This document shows, in pieces, positions 24,777 to 33,804 of a DNA stretch of 56,976 bases (the first letter of the stretch is position 1; each line of letters starts with the position of its first letter). Source of the stretch: Gammaproteobacteria bacterium (GTDB lineage Bacteria; Pseudomonadota; Gammaproteobacteria; Ga0077536); the NCBI GenBank assembly GCA_024235015.1, contig JACKNG010000010.1, positions 1 through 56,976 on the forward strand, given 5' to 3'. The notes under the pieces were generated by a model, which was given only the letters and a program-made list of their open reading frames with translations, did no database searches and was not told the DNA's origin. A program made the translations under genes and the position numbers.

Positions 24777-26009
24777 ATGTTCCGCCCCGTCGAACTCTGC
24801 ATCGGATTGCGCTACATCCACGCGCGGCGCGGCAACCATTTCATCGGCTTCATCTCGTTGACCGCGATCGTGGCGACCGCCCTCGGCGTCGCCGTGCTGC
24901 TCACCATCCTGTCGATCATGAACGGCTTCGAGGGCGAACTGCGCGGCCGCATCCTCGGCATGACCGCGCATCTCGAACTCGACACGCGCGGCGCCGACTG
25001 GCCGGCGCTCGCCGAGCGGGTCGCGCGCGAGCCGGCGGTGGTCGCGTTGAGCCCCTACGTGTCGCGCGACGTGCTGGTGGCGAGTCGCGGCGTGGTGCGC
25101 GCGGTCGAGGTGCGCGGAGTGGTGCCGGCCGGCGAGGCTGCCGTCACCACCGTCGCCGAGCATATGCTGGCGGGTGACCTCGACGCGCTGGTGGCCGGCC
25201 GCTTCGGCGTGGTCGTCGGGCGCGAACTCGCCGAGGCGCTCGGCGTCACCGTCGGCGACGAGATCATGCTGTTGTCGCCGCAGCCGATCTCGACCCCGGC
25301 CGGGCTGGTGCCGCGGCTCAAGCGTTTCACCGTCAGCGGCATCTTCGAGTTCGGCCTGCAGGAGCACGACGGTGGCCTGGTGCTGGTCAACATCGACGAT
25401 GCCGCGCGCCTGTTCCGCCTCGGCACCGCGGTCGACGGCCTGCGCGTGCGGCTCAGCGACGCCGCGCTCGCGCCGGCGCTCAAGCCGCGGCTCGCCGCTG
25501 CCACCGGGGTCACCGTGCGCGACTGGACCGACACCCACCGCAACCTGTTCCGCGCGCTCAAGACGGAGAAGATCGCGATGTTCGTCATTCTCGCCCTGGC
25601 CATCGCCATCGCCGCTTTCAACCTGGTCTCGATCCTGGTCGTGGCGGTGACCGAGAAGCGCGGTGACCTCGCCATGCTCGGCGCGCTCGGCATGACGCCG
25701 GCGGCCATCACGCGGGTGTTCCTGTTCCAGGGCGGCATCACGGGGATCGTCGGCGTGCTCGGCGGGCTCGCGCTCGGCTACCTGCTCGCGGCCAACATCG
25801 ACGGCCTGGTGGCGGCCGTCGAGAATGCCTTCGGCTTCAAGATCTTCTCGCCGGAGGTCTACTACATCAGCAGCATCCCGTCCGAGCCGCGGCTCGGCGA
25901 CTTCCTGGCCACCGCCGGTTTCGCCGCCGTGCTCGCGCTCGGCGCGCCGCTCTACCCGGCCTGGCTGGCTGCGCGCCTGCCGACGGTCGAGGGTCTGCAC
26001 CATGAATGA
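24777..26009 (+). CDS. lolC: lipoprotein-releasing ABC transporter permease (LolC/LolE family)
   Basis: 410 aa, standard length. Inner-membrane permease that extracts lipoproteins and hands them to LolA. It begins MFRPVELCIGLRYIHARRGNHF, a typical LolC/E start, with one N-terminal membrane helix (about residues 24-47), a large periplasmic domain, and three C-terminal helices (about residues 265-400). Only one LolC/E-type gene is present; a lolE after lolD, common in gammaproteobacteria, is absent, so it may act as a single LolF-like permease. It overlaps lolD by 8 bp. Confidence 0.93.
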   Translation: MFRPVELCIGLRYIHARRGNHFIGFISLTAIVATALGVAVLLTILSIMNGFEGELRGRILGMTAHLELDTRGADWPALAERVAREPAVVALSPYVSRDVLVASRGVVRAVEVRGVVPAGEAAVTTVAEHMLAGDLDALVAGRFGVVVGRELAEALGVTVGDEIMLLSPQPISTPAGLVPRLKRFTVSGIFEFGLQEHDGGLVLVNIDDAARLFRLGTAVDGLRVRLSDAALAPALKPRLAAATGVTVRDWTDTHRNLFRALKTEKIAMFVILALAIAIAAFNLVSILVVAVTEKRGDLAMLGALGMTPAAITRVFLFQGGITGIVGVLGGLALGYLLAANIDGLVAAVENAFGFKIFSPEVYYISSIPSEPRLGDFLATAGFAAVLALGAPLYPAWLAARLPTVEGLHHE

Positions 26010-26685
26010 GACCGTCATCACCTGTCGCGGGCTGGTGCGCCGTTTCGACGACGGCGCTGCCGTGATCGAGGTCCTGCGCGGCGTCGACCTCGATGTCGCG
26101 GCCGGCGAGACGGTCGCCATCACCGGCGCCTCCGGGTCCGGCAAGAGCACCCTGCTGCATCTGTTGGGTGGTCTCGATCGCCCCGATGGCGGGCGCGTCG
26201 ACCTGTGCGGCGAAGACGTCAATCGTCTCGGCGAGCGCGAGCGTGCGCGACTGCGCAACCGCATGCTCGGCTTCGTCTACCAGTTCCACCACCTGCTGCC
26301 CGAGTTCAGCGCACTGGAGAACGTCGCCATGCCGCTGCTCATCGGTGGCGAGAGTGCCGCGCAGGCCGGCCGTCGCGCCGGCGAGATGCTCGAGCGAATC
26401 GGACTCAGTGCACGCGCCACGCACCGCCCGGGCGAACTGTCCGGCGGCGAACGCCAGCGTGTCGCCATCGCGCGCGCACTGGTCGCCGGGCCGCGCTGCC
26501 TGCTCGCCGACGAGCCGACCGGCAATCTCGACCAGGGCAATGCGCGGCGGGTCTGCGACCTGCTGTTGGAATTGTGTGCCGCGCACGGCGCGGCGCTGGT
26601 CGTGGTGACCCACGACGAGGCCATCGCCGGGCGCATGCAGCGCCGTTACGAGCTCACTTCGGGCGAGGTCGTCGCGCGCGCCTGA
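26002..26685 (+). CDS. lolD: lipoprotein-releasing ABC transporter ATP-binding protein
   Basis: 227 aa. ABC ATPase partner of the upstream permease. Walker A GASGSGKST is at residues 42-50, the signature is ELSGGERQRVAIARALV, Walker B is CLLADEPTGNLD, and the switch is VTHDE. ATG 26002 overlaps the lolC stop by 8 bp. The 3' end overlaps the convergent DUF2062 gene by 32 bp. Confidence 0.96.
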   Translation: MNETVITCRGLVRRFDDGAAVIEVLRGVDLDVAAGETVAITGASGSGKSTLLHLLGGLDRPDGGRVDLCGEDVNRLGERERARLRNRMLGFVYQFHHLLPEFSALENVAMPLLIGGESAAQAGRRAGEMLERIGLSARATHRPGELSGGERQRVAIARALVAGPRCLLADEPTGNLDQGNARRVCDLLLELCAAHGAALVVVTHDEAIAGRMQRRYELTSGEVVARA

Positions 26686-27208
26686 ATTCGCCGCTGAGGC
26701 GACGCTGGCGCCGCTTGTAGAGCAAGTGGGCGCGCCACAGCCAGCGCACCGCGAGGTTGCCGATGGCGGCGGCCGAGAGGCCGCATACGAAACAGCCCAC
26801 CGCGAGCTGCAGCCACACTTCCTCGAAGGTCGCCAGTACGCCGCTGAACGACGGCTCGAAGGCGAGCGCGGTGAGATGGCTCTCGCGCCCCGTGATCCAG
26901 GCGCCGATCTTGAACGCGAAGAGGAACATCGGCGCCATGGTCAGCGGGTTGGTGATCCAGATCGCGGCCATGGTCACCGGCAGGTTCACCCGCATCAGGA
27001 AAGCCAGCAGGGTGCCGATCAGCATCTGCACGGGCAACGGGATGAAGGCGAGGAAGCAGCCCAGGCCGACCCCACCGGCGACCGAGCGCCGCCCGAGATG
27101 CCACAGCTCGGGATCGTGCAGGCGGGCGCCGAGCCAGCCCGCCGCACGGGATTGGGCGAGGCGCTCGCGCCCGCCGAGATAGCGCTTGAGCAGATGGCGC
27201 GGGCTCAT
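26654..27208 (-). CDS. DUF2062 membrane protein
   Basis: 184 aa. Recognised by GCFLAFIPLPVQMLIGTLLAF and AAIWITNPLTMAPMFLFAFKIG, the DUF2062 signature, with about three membrane segments between residues 42 and 155. Function unknown; the family often sits beside comEC and lolD in gammaproteobacteria, as here. ATG 27208 is chosen over upstream starts because it begins MSPRHLLKRYL, typical of the family. Confidence 0.87.
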   Translation of the reverse strand: MSPRHLLKRYLGGRERLAQSRAAGWLGARLHDPELWHLGRRSVAGGVGLGCFLAFIPLPVQMLIGTLLAFLMRVNLPVTMAAIWITNPLTMAPMFLFAFKIGAWITGRESHLTALAFEPSFSGVLATFEEVWLQLAVGCFVCGLSAAAIGNLAVRWLWRAHLLYKRRQRRLSGEFRRARRPRPK

Positions 27209-27381
27209 CGGCGCGGTTCGCTGAACGGCCAGGCCGGGTCGGGCATTCGTGTCATGGGCTGTCGGTGTCGATCGGTCGCGCGCATCACGGCGGGCGGCTA
27301 AACTCGCCCCGCCGGTCGCCCGCGTGGGTGCGGGGGCTCGCTGGAGTGCGGGCCGGACGGCCGGGGTCATGGAAGACGGTC

Positions 27382-29652
27382 ATGCGGTTGCCGATTCTAC
27401 TCTACCTGCTCGGCGTGGCGACGGCGCTGGGCGCGCCCTGGCCCTGGCCGATGTCGGTGGTGTTCGCCACCGTGCTCGCGGCGCTGGTGCTGGCCGGCTT
27501 CCCGCGCACGCGCGCGCTCGCCTGCCTGCTGTGCGGCTGCGGCTGGGGCGCGCTGCACGTCGCCGGGCATCTCGCCGCGGTGACGTTCGATGGCGACGGC
27601 GAGGCACGCGCGGTGCTTGGCCGGGTGGTCGATTTCCCGCTCGCCGCGGCGGATGGTTGGGCCTTCGAACTGGCGCCGCTGGCGGCCGACGGCGGCTGGC
27701 AGCGTGCACGCCTCGCCGTACGCGGTTACGGTGGTGCGCGGCCGCTGCCCGGTGCCTGGTGTCGTCTCTACCTGCGCCAGCGAGCGGCACGCGGGTTGGC
27801 CAACCCGGGCCAGATCGACCGCGAACGACGCTATGCCAGTCGCCACGTGCGCGCCCGCGCGCGGGTCGTCGCGCACCCCGCCAACCTGTGCCTGGATGCT
27901 GCCGCCACGCCGGCCCTGGGCAACTGGCGGGCCGGGGTGTCCGCGGCCATCGCCGCGGCGGTCCCGGACGCCGCGGCGGCCGCGGTGGTGCGCGCGCTCG
28001 CGGTCGCCGATCGCGGTGGCCTCGACGAGGCGCAGCGCACGCGCATGCGCGCCAGCGGCACCGCCCACCTGCTGGCCATCTCCGGCCTGCACGTATCGCT
28101 CGCCGCGGCGCTGGCCTTTGCCCTCGCGCGGCTGCTCGGCGCGCTCGTCGCCGCCCGGCGGCAACCGCGCGGGCTGCTGCAGGTGGCGTGGGTGGCGGCA
28201 GCGCTGGCCGGTATCGGATACGCCGCGCTGGCGGGTTTCGCCGTCCCGGCCAGCCGCGCGGCCTGCATGGTCGCGGCGGCGGCCGCGGCGGCACTGGCCG
28301 GCCGGCGCGCCTTCGCCAGCGCCACCCTGCTGACGGCGCTCGCCGTGCTGGTCACGCTCGATCCCTTGTGCCTGCTCGCGGAGGGCCTGTGGTTGTCCTT
28401 CGCCGCCGTCACGGTACTGCTCTATGCCAGTGCGCGCGGCGCTGCGGACAGGCCGCCGTGGCGCCGCGCGCTGCACCTGCACGGCGTGCTGGCGTGCGGC
28501 CTCGCGCCGCTGTGCGCGGTGTTGTTCGGTGCCTGGTCGGTGGCCGGGCCGCTGGCCAATTTCGTCGCCGTACCCTGGTGCAGCCTGGCCGTGGTGCCCC
28601 TGACCCTGGCCGGCGTCGCCGCGCATGCGCTCGGCGCGGCCGACGTCGCCGGCGTCGCCTGGCGCCTCGCCGCACGCTGCTGGACCCTGCTCGACGGCGT
28701 GCTGGCGTGGTTCGCCGACCCGGCGTTGCAACTCGGCGCCGGCGCTGCCGGTTCCAGCGGGCGCGCCTGGTTGCTCGCCGCCGGCGTGGGCCTGCTGTTC
28801 GCACCGCGTGGGCTCGGGGTGCGGCGCCTCGGCCTGCTCGGCGTCGCACTGGCGCTGCTCATGCCGGTGCCACGGCCCGCGCCCGGCAGTTTCAGCGCCG
28901 ACGTTCTCGACGTCGGCCAGGGCCTCGCCGTGGTCGTGCGGACCGCGCGTCACACGTTGCTCTACGACACCGGTCCGCGCTGGTGGGGCGGTGGTGATGC
29001 CGGTCGCGCGGTGGTACTGCCGGTGCTCGCCGCGCGTGGCGTGGGCCGCCTCGATGCCATCGTCGTCAGTCACGCCGACAGCGACCATGCCGGGGGCTTC
29101 GCCGCCGTACGGGCGGCCTGGCCCGCGGCGACGCTCCACGCGCCGCGCGGTGCCGTCGACGATGGCGCGCTGCTACCCTGCGACAGGCCGCGCCGCTGGA
29201 CCTGGGACGGGGTCGAGTTCCGCTTGCTCAGCCTGCCCGGCCGCGCCGCGGTTTCGCGCAACGCCGGGTCCTGCGTGCTCGCCGTGGGCCACGATGGCGG
29301 TCGCCTGCTGCTGCCGGGCGACATCGATGCCGGCGTCGAACGGGCCCTGGTCGCGCGCCACGGTGCGGCGCTGCGGGCCGGCGCCGTGGTCGCGCCGCAC
29401 CACGGCAGTCGGACCTCCTCGAGCGCGGCGTTCGTCGCCGCGGTCGCGCCGCGGCACGTCGTCATGGCGGTCGGCGCCGGCAATCGTTACGGCATGCCGC
29501 ACGCGCCGGTGGTGGCCCGCTACCGGGCGGCCGGCGCAATCGTGCACGATACCGCGCGTCACGGCGCGGTCACCCTGACCAGTGACGGTGACGATTTCGA
29601 CGTCTCGCACGTGCGCCCGCGCGCACTCGGCTTCTGGTCGCAGCGCGACTGA
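27382..29652 (+). CDS. comEC: DNA internalisation competence protein ComEC/Rec2
   Basis: 756 aa. Inner-membrane channel for single-stranded DNA uptake in natural transformation. N-terminal membrane helices, a central competence domain with GTAHLLAISGLHVSLAAALAF (core ISGLHV), and a C-terminal metallo-beta-lactamase domain starting SADVLDVGQGLAVVVRT with metal ligands in VVSHADSDHAGG (about residues 561-572) and VVAPHHGSRTSSSAAFV. ATG 27382 gives the hydrophobic N-terminus MRLPILLYLLGVATALG. All domains look intact. Confidence 0.95.
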   Translation: MRLPILLYLLGVATALGAPWPWPMSVVFATVLAALVLAGFPRTRALACLLCGCGWGALHVAGHLAAVTFDGDGEARAVLGRVVDFPLAAADGWAFELAPLAADGGWQRARLAVRGYGGARPLPGAWCRLYLRQRAARGLANPGQIDRERRYASRHVRARARVVAHPANLCLDAAATPALGNWRAGVSAAIAAAVPDAAAAAVVRALAVADRGGLDEAQRTRMRASGTAHLLAISGLHVSLAAALAFALARLLGALVAARRQPRGLLQVAWVAAALAGIGYAALAGFAVPASRAACMVAAAAAAALAGRRAFASATLLTALAVLVTLDPLCLLAEGLWLSFAAVTVLLYASARGAADRPPWRRALHLHGVLACGLAPLCAVLFGAWSVAGPLANFVAVPWCSLAVVPLTLAGVAAHALGAADVAGVAWRLAARCWTLLDGVLAWFADPALQLGAGAAGSSGRAWLLAAGVGLLFAPRGLGVRRLGLLGVALALLMPVPRPAPGSFSADVLDVGQGLAVVVRTARHTLLYDTGPRWWGGGDAGRAVVLPVLAARGVGRLDAIVVSHADSDHAGGFAAVRAAWPAATLHAPRGAVDDGALLPCDRPRRWTWDGVEFRLLSLPGRAAVSRNAGSCVLAVGHDGGRLLLPGDIDAGVERALVARHGAALRAGAVVAPHHGSRTSSSAAFVAAVAPRHVVMAVGAGNRYGMPHAPVVARYRAAGAIVHDTARHGAVTLTSDGDDFDVSHVRPRALGFWSQRD

Positions 29653-29750
29653 GACACGTTCGGACGGTACGCCACTTTCGGGTGCCGACGCGGTTTGCTA
29701 ATGTCTGCGCCACCCGCGACGGGCGCCCGGTCCGGAGGACAGAAACACAC

Positions 29751-30389
29751 GTGTTGGAATTCGTCAAAGCCGGCGGCTGGATGATGTTACCCATCCTGTT
29801 GTGCTCGGTAGTCGCGACCGCGATCGTGGTCGAACGCTTCTGGTCACTGCAGAAACGCCGCATCACGCCGGACAACCTGGTCGCCCAGGTCTGGCAGTGG
29901 GCACACGCCGGGGTACTCGACGACAAGCGCGTGCAGGGCTTGCGGGCGGGGTCGCCGCTGGGCCGGGTGCTGGCGGCCGGGCTGGTCAACCGCAACCACG
30001 ATCGCGTGGTGATGAAGGAAGCCATCGAGGAAGTGGGGCGGCACGTCGCCCACGAACTCGGGCGCTACCTCAACACCCTCGGCACGGTTGCATCGATCGC
30101 GCCGCTGCTCGGCCTGCTCGGCACCGTGTTCGGCATGATCAAGGTCTTCACCGTGATCACCGTGCAGGGCATAGGCGGCGATGCCTCGGTACTCGCCGGC
30201 GGCATTTCCGAGGCCCTCATCACCACCGCTGCCGGGCTCTCGGTGGCCATTCCGACCCTGATGTTCTACCGCTACTTCTCCGGGCGCGTCGAAGGCTACG
30301 TCGTGGCCATGGAGCAGGAAGCGCTCAAGCTGGTCGAAGTCCTGCACGGCGACCGCGAGGCGGGTGAGGCGGAGGAGGCGGCGGCGTGA
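29751..30389 (+). CDS. exbB: MotA/TolQ/ExbB proton channel family protein
   Basis: 212 aa from GTG 29751, preceded by GGAGGA at 29734-29739. Inner-membrane proton-channel subunit energising outer-membrane transport. It begins VLEFVKAGGWMMLPILLCSVVA with the first membrane helix, and has the conserved block TLGTVASIAPLLGLLGTVFGMI around residues 108-129 and a third helix near ALITTAAGLSVAIPTLM. ExbB rather than TolQ is inferred from the partner exbD (4-bp overlap) and comEC/lpxK context. Confidence 0.9.
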   Translation: MLEFVKAGGWMMLPILLCSVVATAIVVERFWSLQKRRITPDNLVAQVWQWAHAGVLDDKRVQGLRAGSPLGRVLAAGLVNRNHDRVVMKEAIEEVGRHVAHELGRYLNTLGTVASIAPLLGLLGTVFGMIKVFTVITVQGIGGDASVLAGGISEALITTAAGLSVAIPTLMFYRYFSGRVEGYVVAMEQEALKLVEVLHGDREAGEAEEAAA

Positions 30390-30811
30390 ATTTCCGCCAG
30401 CCGCGCGAGCGTGACGTCGACGTCAACCTGACGCCGCTCATCGACGTCGTGTTCCTGCTGCTGATCTTCTTCATGGTGTCGACGACCTTCGTCAAGGAGT
30501 CGAAGATCGACCTGACCCTGCCGCAGGCCAGCGAAGACGTGCGCGAGGACGACTTCGCGCGCATCGAGGTCGCGGTCGACCGCGAAGGCGAGGTCTTCGT
30601 CGACGAGAAGGCGCTGGTCAACACCCAGGTCGAGACCATCCGCCAGGCGCTCGCCGCGGCGCGCCCAGAAGGCGAGGCGCAACCGGTGGTGATCATCAGC
30701 GCCGACGCCGCTGCCGCCTACCAGCGCGTGGTCGACGTGATGGACGCCGCGCGCCAGGCCGGCCTCAATCGCATCACTTTCCCCACCCGAGCCCGTGCCG
30801 AGGACCGTTGA
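30386..30811 (+). CDS. exbD: ExbD/TolR family protein
   Basis: 141 aa. Partner of ExbB: a short cytoplasmic N-terminus, one membrane helix (about residues 17-37) carrying the conserved proton-path Asp in NLTPLIDVVFLLLIFFMV, and a periplasmic domain. It overlaps the exbB stop by 4 bp. Gammaproteobacterial clusters of this kind often have msbA next; here lpxK follows after 100 bp with no gene between. Confidence 0.92.
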   Translation: MNFRQPRERDVDVNLTPLIDVVFLLLIFFMVSTTFVKESKIDLTLPQASEDVREDDFARIEVAVDREGEVFVDEKALVNTQVETIRQALAAARPEGEAQPVVIISADAAAAYQRVVDVMDAARQAGLNRITFPTRARAEDR

Positions 30812-30911
30812 CATGCCGGTGATACGAACAGCGCGTCTTCCGCGTTCCCCGGCGGCCGCCGGCGCGCGGTTCCGGCGCGGGCACTGAAGCGGGCGCGCCG
30901 CGCCCCACGAC

Positions 30912-31928
30912 ATGTCCATCAGCGCGCGCTGGCATCGCCTGGTCGAGGACATCTGGTACGGCAAGCATCCCGCGCGGCTGCTGCTCGCGCCGCTGGGCTG
31001 GTTGTTCCGCGGCGTCGCCTGGCTGCGCCGCGCGGTCTACGCCTCCGGCCTGCTCTCGGCCTACCAGGCGCCGGTGCCGGTCGTGGTCGTCGGCAACATC
31101 ACCGTCGGTGGTACCGGCAAGACGCCGCTGGTCATCTGGCTCGCGCACCGCCTGCGCGAGTACGGCTTCAAGCCCGGCATCGTGGCGCGCGGGTATCGCG
31201 GCGTGGCGCGCAGCTGGCCCCAGCAGGTGCGTGGCGACAGTGACCCGGTCACGGTCGGCGACGAGGCGGTGGTGATCGCGCGGCGCACGCGCATGCCGGT
31301 CGCGGTGGGTCCGCGCCGTGGCGAGGACATCGAGCAACTCCTGCGCCACAGCGATGCCGACATCATCGTCTGCGACGACGGCCTGCAGCACTACGCGCTC
31401 AAACGCGACATCGAGATCGTGGTCCTCGACGGCGTGCGCCGGGTCGGCAACGGCGCCTGCCTGCCGGCGGGGCCGCTGCGCGAGCCGCCGGGGCGCCTGG
31501 CCGAGGCCGATCTCGTGGTCAGCAACGGCCTCGCCGGGCGCGGCGAGTTCGCCATGCGCTACCTGGCGGAGCAGGCCGTGCGTCTCGGCAACCCGCGCGA
31601 GCGGCGCGCGCTCGACCAGTTCGAGCCCCGCAACGTGCACGCCGTGGCCGGGGTCGGCAATCCCGAAGGCTTTTTCGCCCTGCTCAAGCGCAAGGGCCTG
31701 CGCGTGACCGCGCACGCCTATCCCGATCACCATGCGTTCAGTCCCGACGACCTCGATTTCGGCGACGGGCTGCCGGTGCTGATGACGGAGAAGGACGCGG
31801 TCAAGTGCGAGCATTTCGCCGACCAGCGCATGTGGTACGTTCCCATCGACGTCGAACTGCCCGAGGTGTTCGAGCGTCGTTTCAAGACCCTGTTGAAGAA
31901 GGTGTTGGATGGACAAGAAGCTGCTTGA
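30912..31928 (+). CDS. lpxK: tetraacyldisaccharide 4'-kinase
   Basis: 338 aa. Phosphorylates the lipid A precursor at the 4' position, so the organism makes lipopolysaccharide. The P-loop GNITVGGTGKTPLVIWLA is at about residues 61-78, IVARGYRG follows, and DDGLQHYALKRDIEIVVLDG is the conserved catalytic region. The family usually has an N-terminal membrane-associated helix, seen here at PARLLLAPLGWLFRGVAWLR. Its end overlaps the Trm112-like gene by 20 bp. Confidence 0.95.
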   Translation: MSISARWHRLVEDIWYGKHPARLLLAPLGWLFRGVAWLRRAVYASGLLSAYQAPVPVVVVGNITVGGTGKTPLVIWLAHRLREYGFKPGIVARGYRGVARSWPQQVRGDSDPVTVGDEAVVIARRTRMPVAVGPRRGEDIEQLLRHSDADIIVCDDGLQHYALKRDIEIVVLDGVRRVGNGACLPAGPLREPPGRLAEADLVVSNGLAGRGEFAMRYLAEQAVRLGNPRERRALDQFEPRNVHAVAGVGNPEGFFALLKRKGLRVTAHAYPDHHAFSPDDLDFGDGLPVLMTEKDAVKCEHFADQRMWYVPIDVELPEVFERRFKTLLKKVLDGQEAA

Positions 31929-32100
31929 CCTGCTGGTCTGCCCGGTCACCAAGGGCCCGCTGGTGTACGACAAGGCGCGCCAGGAGCTGCTGTCGAAAGC
32001 GGCGCGGCTCGCTTACCCGATCCGCGACGGGATCCCGGTGATGCTCGAAGAAGAGGCCCGCGAGCTGTCGGAGACCGAGGTCGAGAAGCTCGCTTCTTGA
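31909..32100 (+). CDS. Trm112/YcaR-like small protein
   Basis: 63 aa. MDKKLLDLLVCPVTKGPLVY followed by ARLAYPIRDGIPVMLEEEA is the Trm112p/YcaR signature. Only one Cys of the zinc-binding pairs seen in some relatives is present. The family sits between lpxK and kdsB in many proteobacteria; its role there is not established. It overlaps lpxK by 20 bp and kdsB by 4 bp. Confidence 0.9.
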   Translation: MDKKLLDLLVCPVTKGPLVYDKARQELLSKAARLAYPIRDGIPVMLEEEARELSETEVEKLAS

Positions 32101-32846
32101 GTTTCCGCGTCTACATCCCGGCGCGCTACGGCGCCAGCCGCCTGCCCGGCAAGCCGCTGCTCGAATTCGCCGGCAAGCCGCTGCTGCGCCACGTGTGGGA
32201 ACGCGCCATGGCGAGCGGGGCCGAGGCCGTCGTCATCGCCACCGACGACGAACGCATCGCCACCGTGGCGGCCGCTTTCGGCGCTGAGGTGTGCCTGACC
32301 GATCCGGCGCTGCCGTCGGGTACCGATCGCATCGCGGCCGCCGCGGCGCTGCGTGGCGAAGCAGCCGAGCGCATCATCGTCAACGTGCAGGGCGACGAGC
32401 CGCACATGCCGCCCGCCGTCATCCGCCAGGTCGCCGAGACGGTGGCCGCCGGCGCGTGTGACATGGCCACGGTGTGCGAACCGTTGACGGCCGAACAGCT
32501 GCACGATCCCAACGTGGTCAAGGTGGTGCGCGATGCCGCCGAGCGCGCCCTCTACTTCAGCCGCGCGACCATTCCCTGGGATCGCGACGCCTTCGCCGCC
32601 GGCACCGCGCCGCGCCGCCCCGAGCTCTACCGCCGGCACGTCGGCATCTACGGTTACCGCAGCGCCTTCCTGGCGCGCTTCGTGGCCTGGACGGCAGTGG
32701 ACCTGGAGGGTATCGAGGCACTCGAACAACTGCGTGCCCTGGTCAACGGTGCAGTGATCCGTGCGCCCGATGCCGTGGCGCCCTGTGGCCGCGGGGTCGA
32801 CACCCCGGCCGATCTCGCCCGCCTGCGGGGCGAGGACCCGGCCTGA
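32097..32846 (+). CDS. kdsB: 3-deoxy-manno-octulosonate cytidylyltransferase
   Basis: 249 aa, usual length. Activates Kdo as CMP-Kdo for lipopolysaccharide core synthesis. The N-terminal nucleotide-binding motif is IPARYGASRLPGKPL (residues 7-21), followed by IATDDERI, IVNVQGDEPHMP and RHVGIYGYR. It starts with TTG, overlapping the upstream stop (TTGA); the family N-terminus leaves no later alternative. Confidence 0.96.
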   Translation: MSFRVYIPARYGASRLPGKPLLEFAGKPLLRHVWERAMASGAEAVVIATDDERIATVAAAFGAEVCLTDPALPSGTDRIAAAAALRGEAAERIIVNVQGDEPHMPPAVIRQVAETVAAGACDMATVCEPLTAEQLHDPNVVKVVRDAAERALYFSRATIPWDRDAFAAGTAPRRPELYRRHVGIYGYRSAFLARFVAWTAVDLEGIEALEQLRALVNGAVIRAPDAVAPCGRGVDTPADLARLRGEDPA

Positions 32847-32991
32847 GGGAAGCGCCGCCCACGTGCGCGAGCCGGCCCGGAGTCCAGCCCTGCGTCGCCC
32901 GAGACACGCGCTCGGCGGTGGCATGAAGGTCGCCGCCGCGCCGCCGGCAGCCGGCGGCGTCATGCCTTCCGCGCAGACCTGAGCTGCGCGC

Positions 32992-33504
32992 ATGTCCGCC
33001 ATCCTGTTCGTCTGTACCGGGAACCTCTGCCGCTCGCCGATCGCCGAGGGCCTGTTCCGCGCCGGCGCCGTCCGCCTGCCCGGGGTGTGGTCGATCGATT
33101 CGGCCGGCATCCACGCGCTGGACGGCCAGCCACCGGCGCCACCTGCCGTCGCCGAGGCCGCGCGGCACGGCGTCGACATTGCCGCCCTGCGGGCACGCCA
33201 TTTCACGCCCGCCGACTTCGCGCGCTTCGACTGCATCGTGGCCATGGACCGCGGCCACCTGGACTACCTGGCAACGCTGGCGCCGACGACCTGGAGCGGC
33301 CGCCTGGGGCTGTTCGTCGACCGCCGCGGGAAGCCGTTCGAGGTTCCCGACCCCTACGGCCGCACGGTCTGGGCGTACCGGCGTGCCGGCCGCCTGATCG
33401 CGCAGGGGATAGCGGTGCTGCTGGATGAACTGGGAGGTACGGGAAAGGCGGGGTGGCCCGCGGCGGGGCCGTCGCGACCGCCGTTCAGCGGGCGCGATAG
33501 GTGA
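32992..33504 (+). CDS. low-molecular-weight protein-tyrosine phosphatase
   Basis: 170 aa. Active-site loop VCTGNLCRSP near the N-terminus (CX5R) and general-acid region EVPDPYGR near residue 120. Typical LMW-PTPs end around 150-160 residues; the last 20 or so here are a Pro/Gly/Arg-rich extension overlapping infA on the other strand by 20 bp. In related clusters this gene follows kdsB and is often annotated as an exopolysaccharide-regulating phosphatase; its substrate is unknown. murB, often next, is absent. Confidence 0.9.
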   Translation: MSAILFVCTGNLCRSPIAEGLFRAGAVRLPGVWSIDSAGIHALDGQPPAPPAVAEAARHGVDIAALRARHFTPADFARFDCIVAMDRGHLDYLATLAPTTWSGRLGLFVDRRGKPFEVPDPYGRTVWAYRRAGRLIAQGIAVLLDELGGTGKAGWPAAGPSRPPFSGRDR

Positions 33505-33703
33505 TACGTCCCTTGCTCAGGTCGTAAGGCGTGAGCTCGACGGTCACGGTATCGCCGGTGAGTATGCGGATGTAGTTCTTGCGCATCTTGCCCGAGATGT
33601 GGGCGGTAACCATGTGGCCGTTCTCGAGCTCGACGCGGAACATGGTGTTGGGCAGGGTTTCGATCACCTTGCCCTGCATTTCGATATGGTCTTCTTTAGC
33701 CAT
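33485..33703 (-). CDS. infA: translation initiation factor IF-1
   Basis: 72 aa, exact family length, single OB-fold. It begins MAKEDHIEMQGKVIETLPN and ends DLSKGRITYRAR, both near-invariant. Essential for translation initiation. It overlaps the convergent phosphatase gene by 20 bp. The 101 bp between infA and bpt (also minus strand) probably carries its promoter, though no consensus boxes are obvious. Confidence 0.98.
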   Translation of the reverse strand: MAKEDHIEMQGKVIETLPNTMFRVELENGHMVTAHISGKMRKNYIRILTGDTVTVELTPYDLSKGRITYRAR

Positions 33704-33804
33704 GGATGGGTCTTCGGTCTCCCGGATTGAGCGCCCCCGGCGCGTGCGGACGCGCAATTCTGCCTCAATCGCCAGGTAGCGGCAAAGCCTGTGACCGGTG
33801 CGGC

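Noticed and set aside
32939..32959. Perfect 9-bp hairpin between kdsB and the phosphatase gene
   Set aside because: No T-tract follows on either strand, so it is not called a terminator; GC-rich intergenic DNA easily makes such stems.
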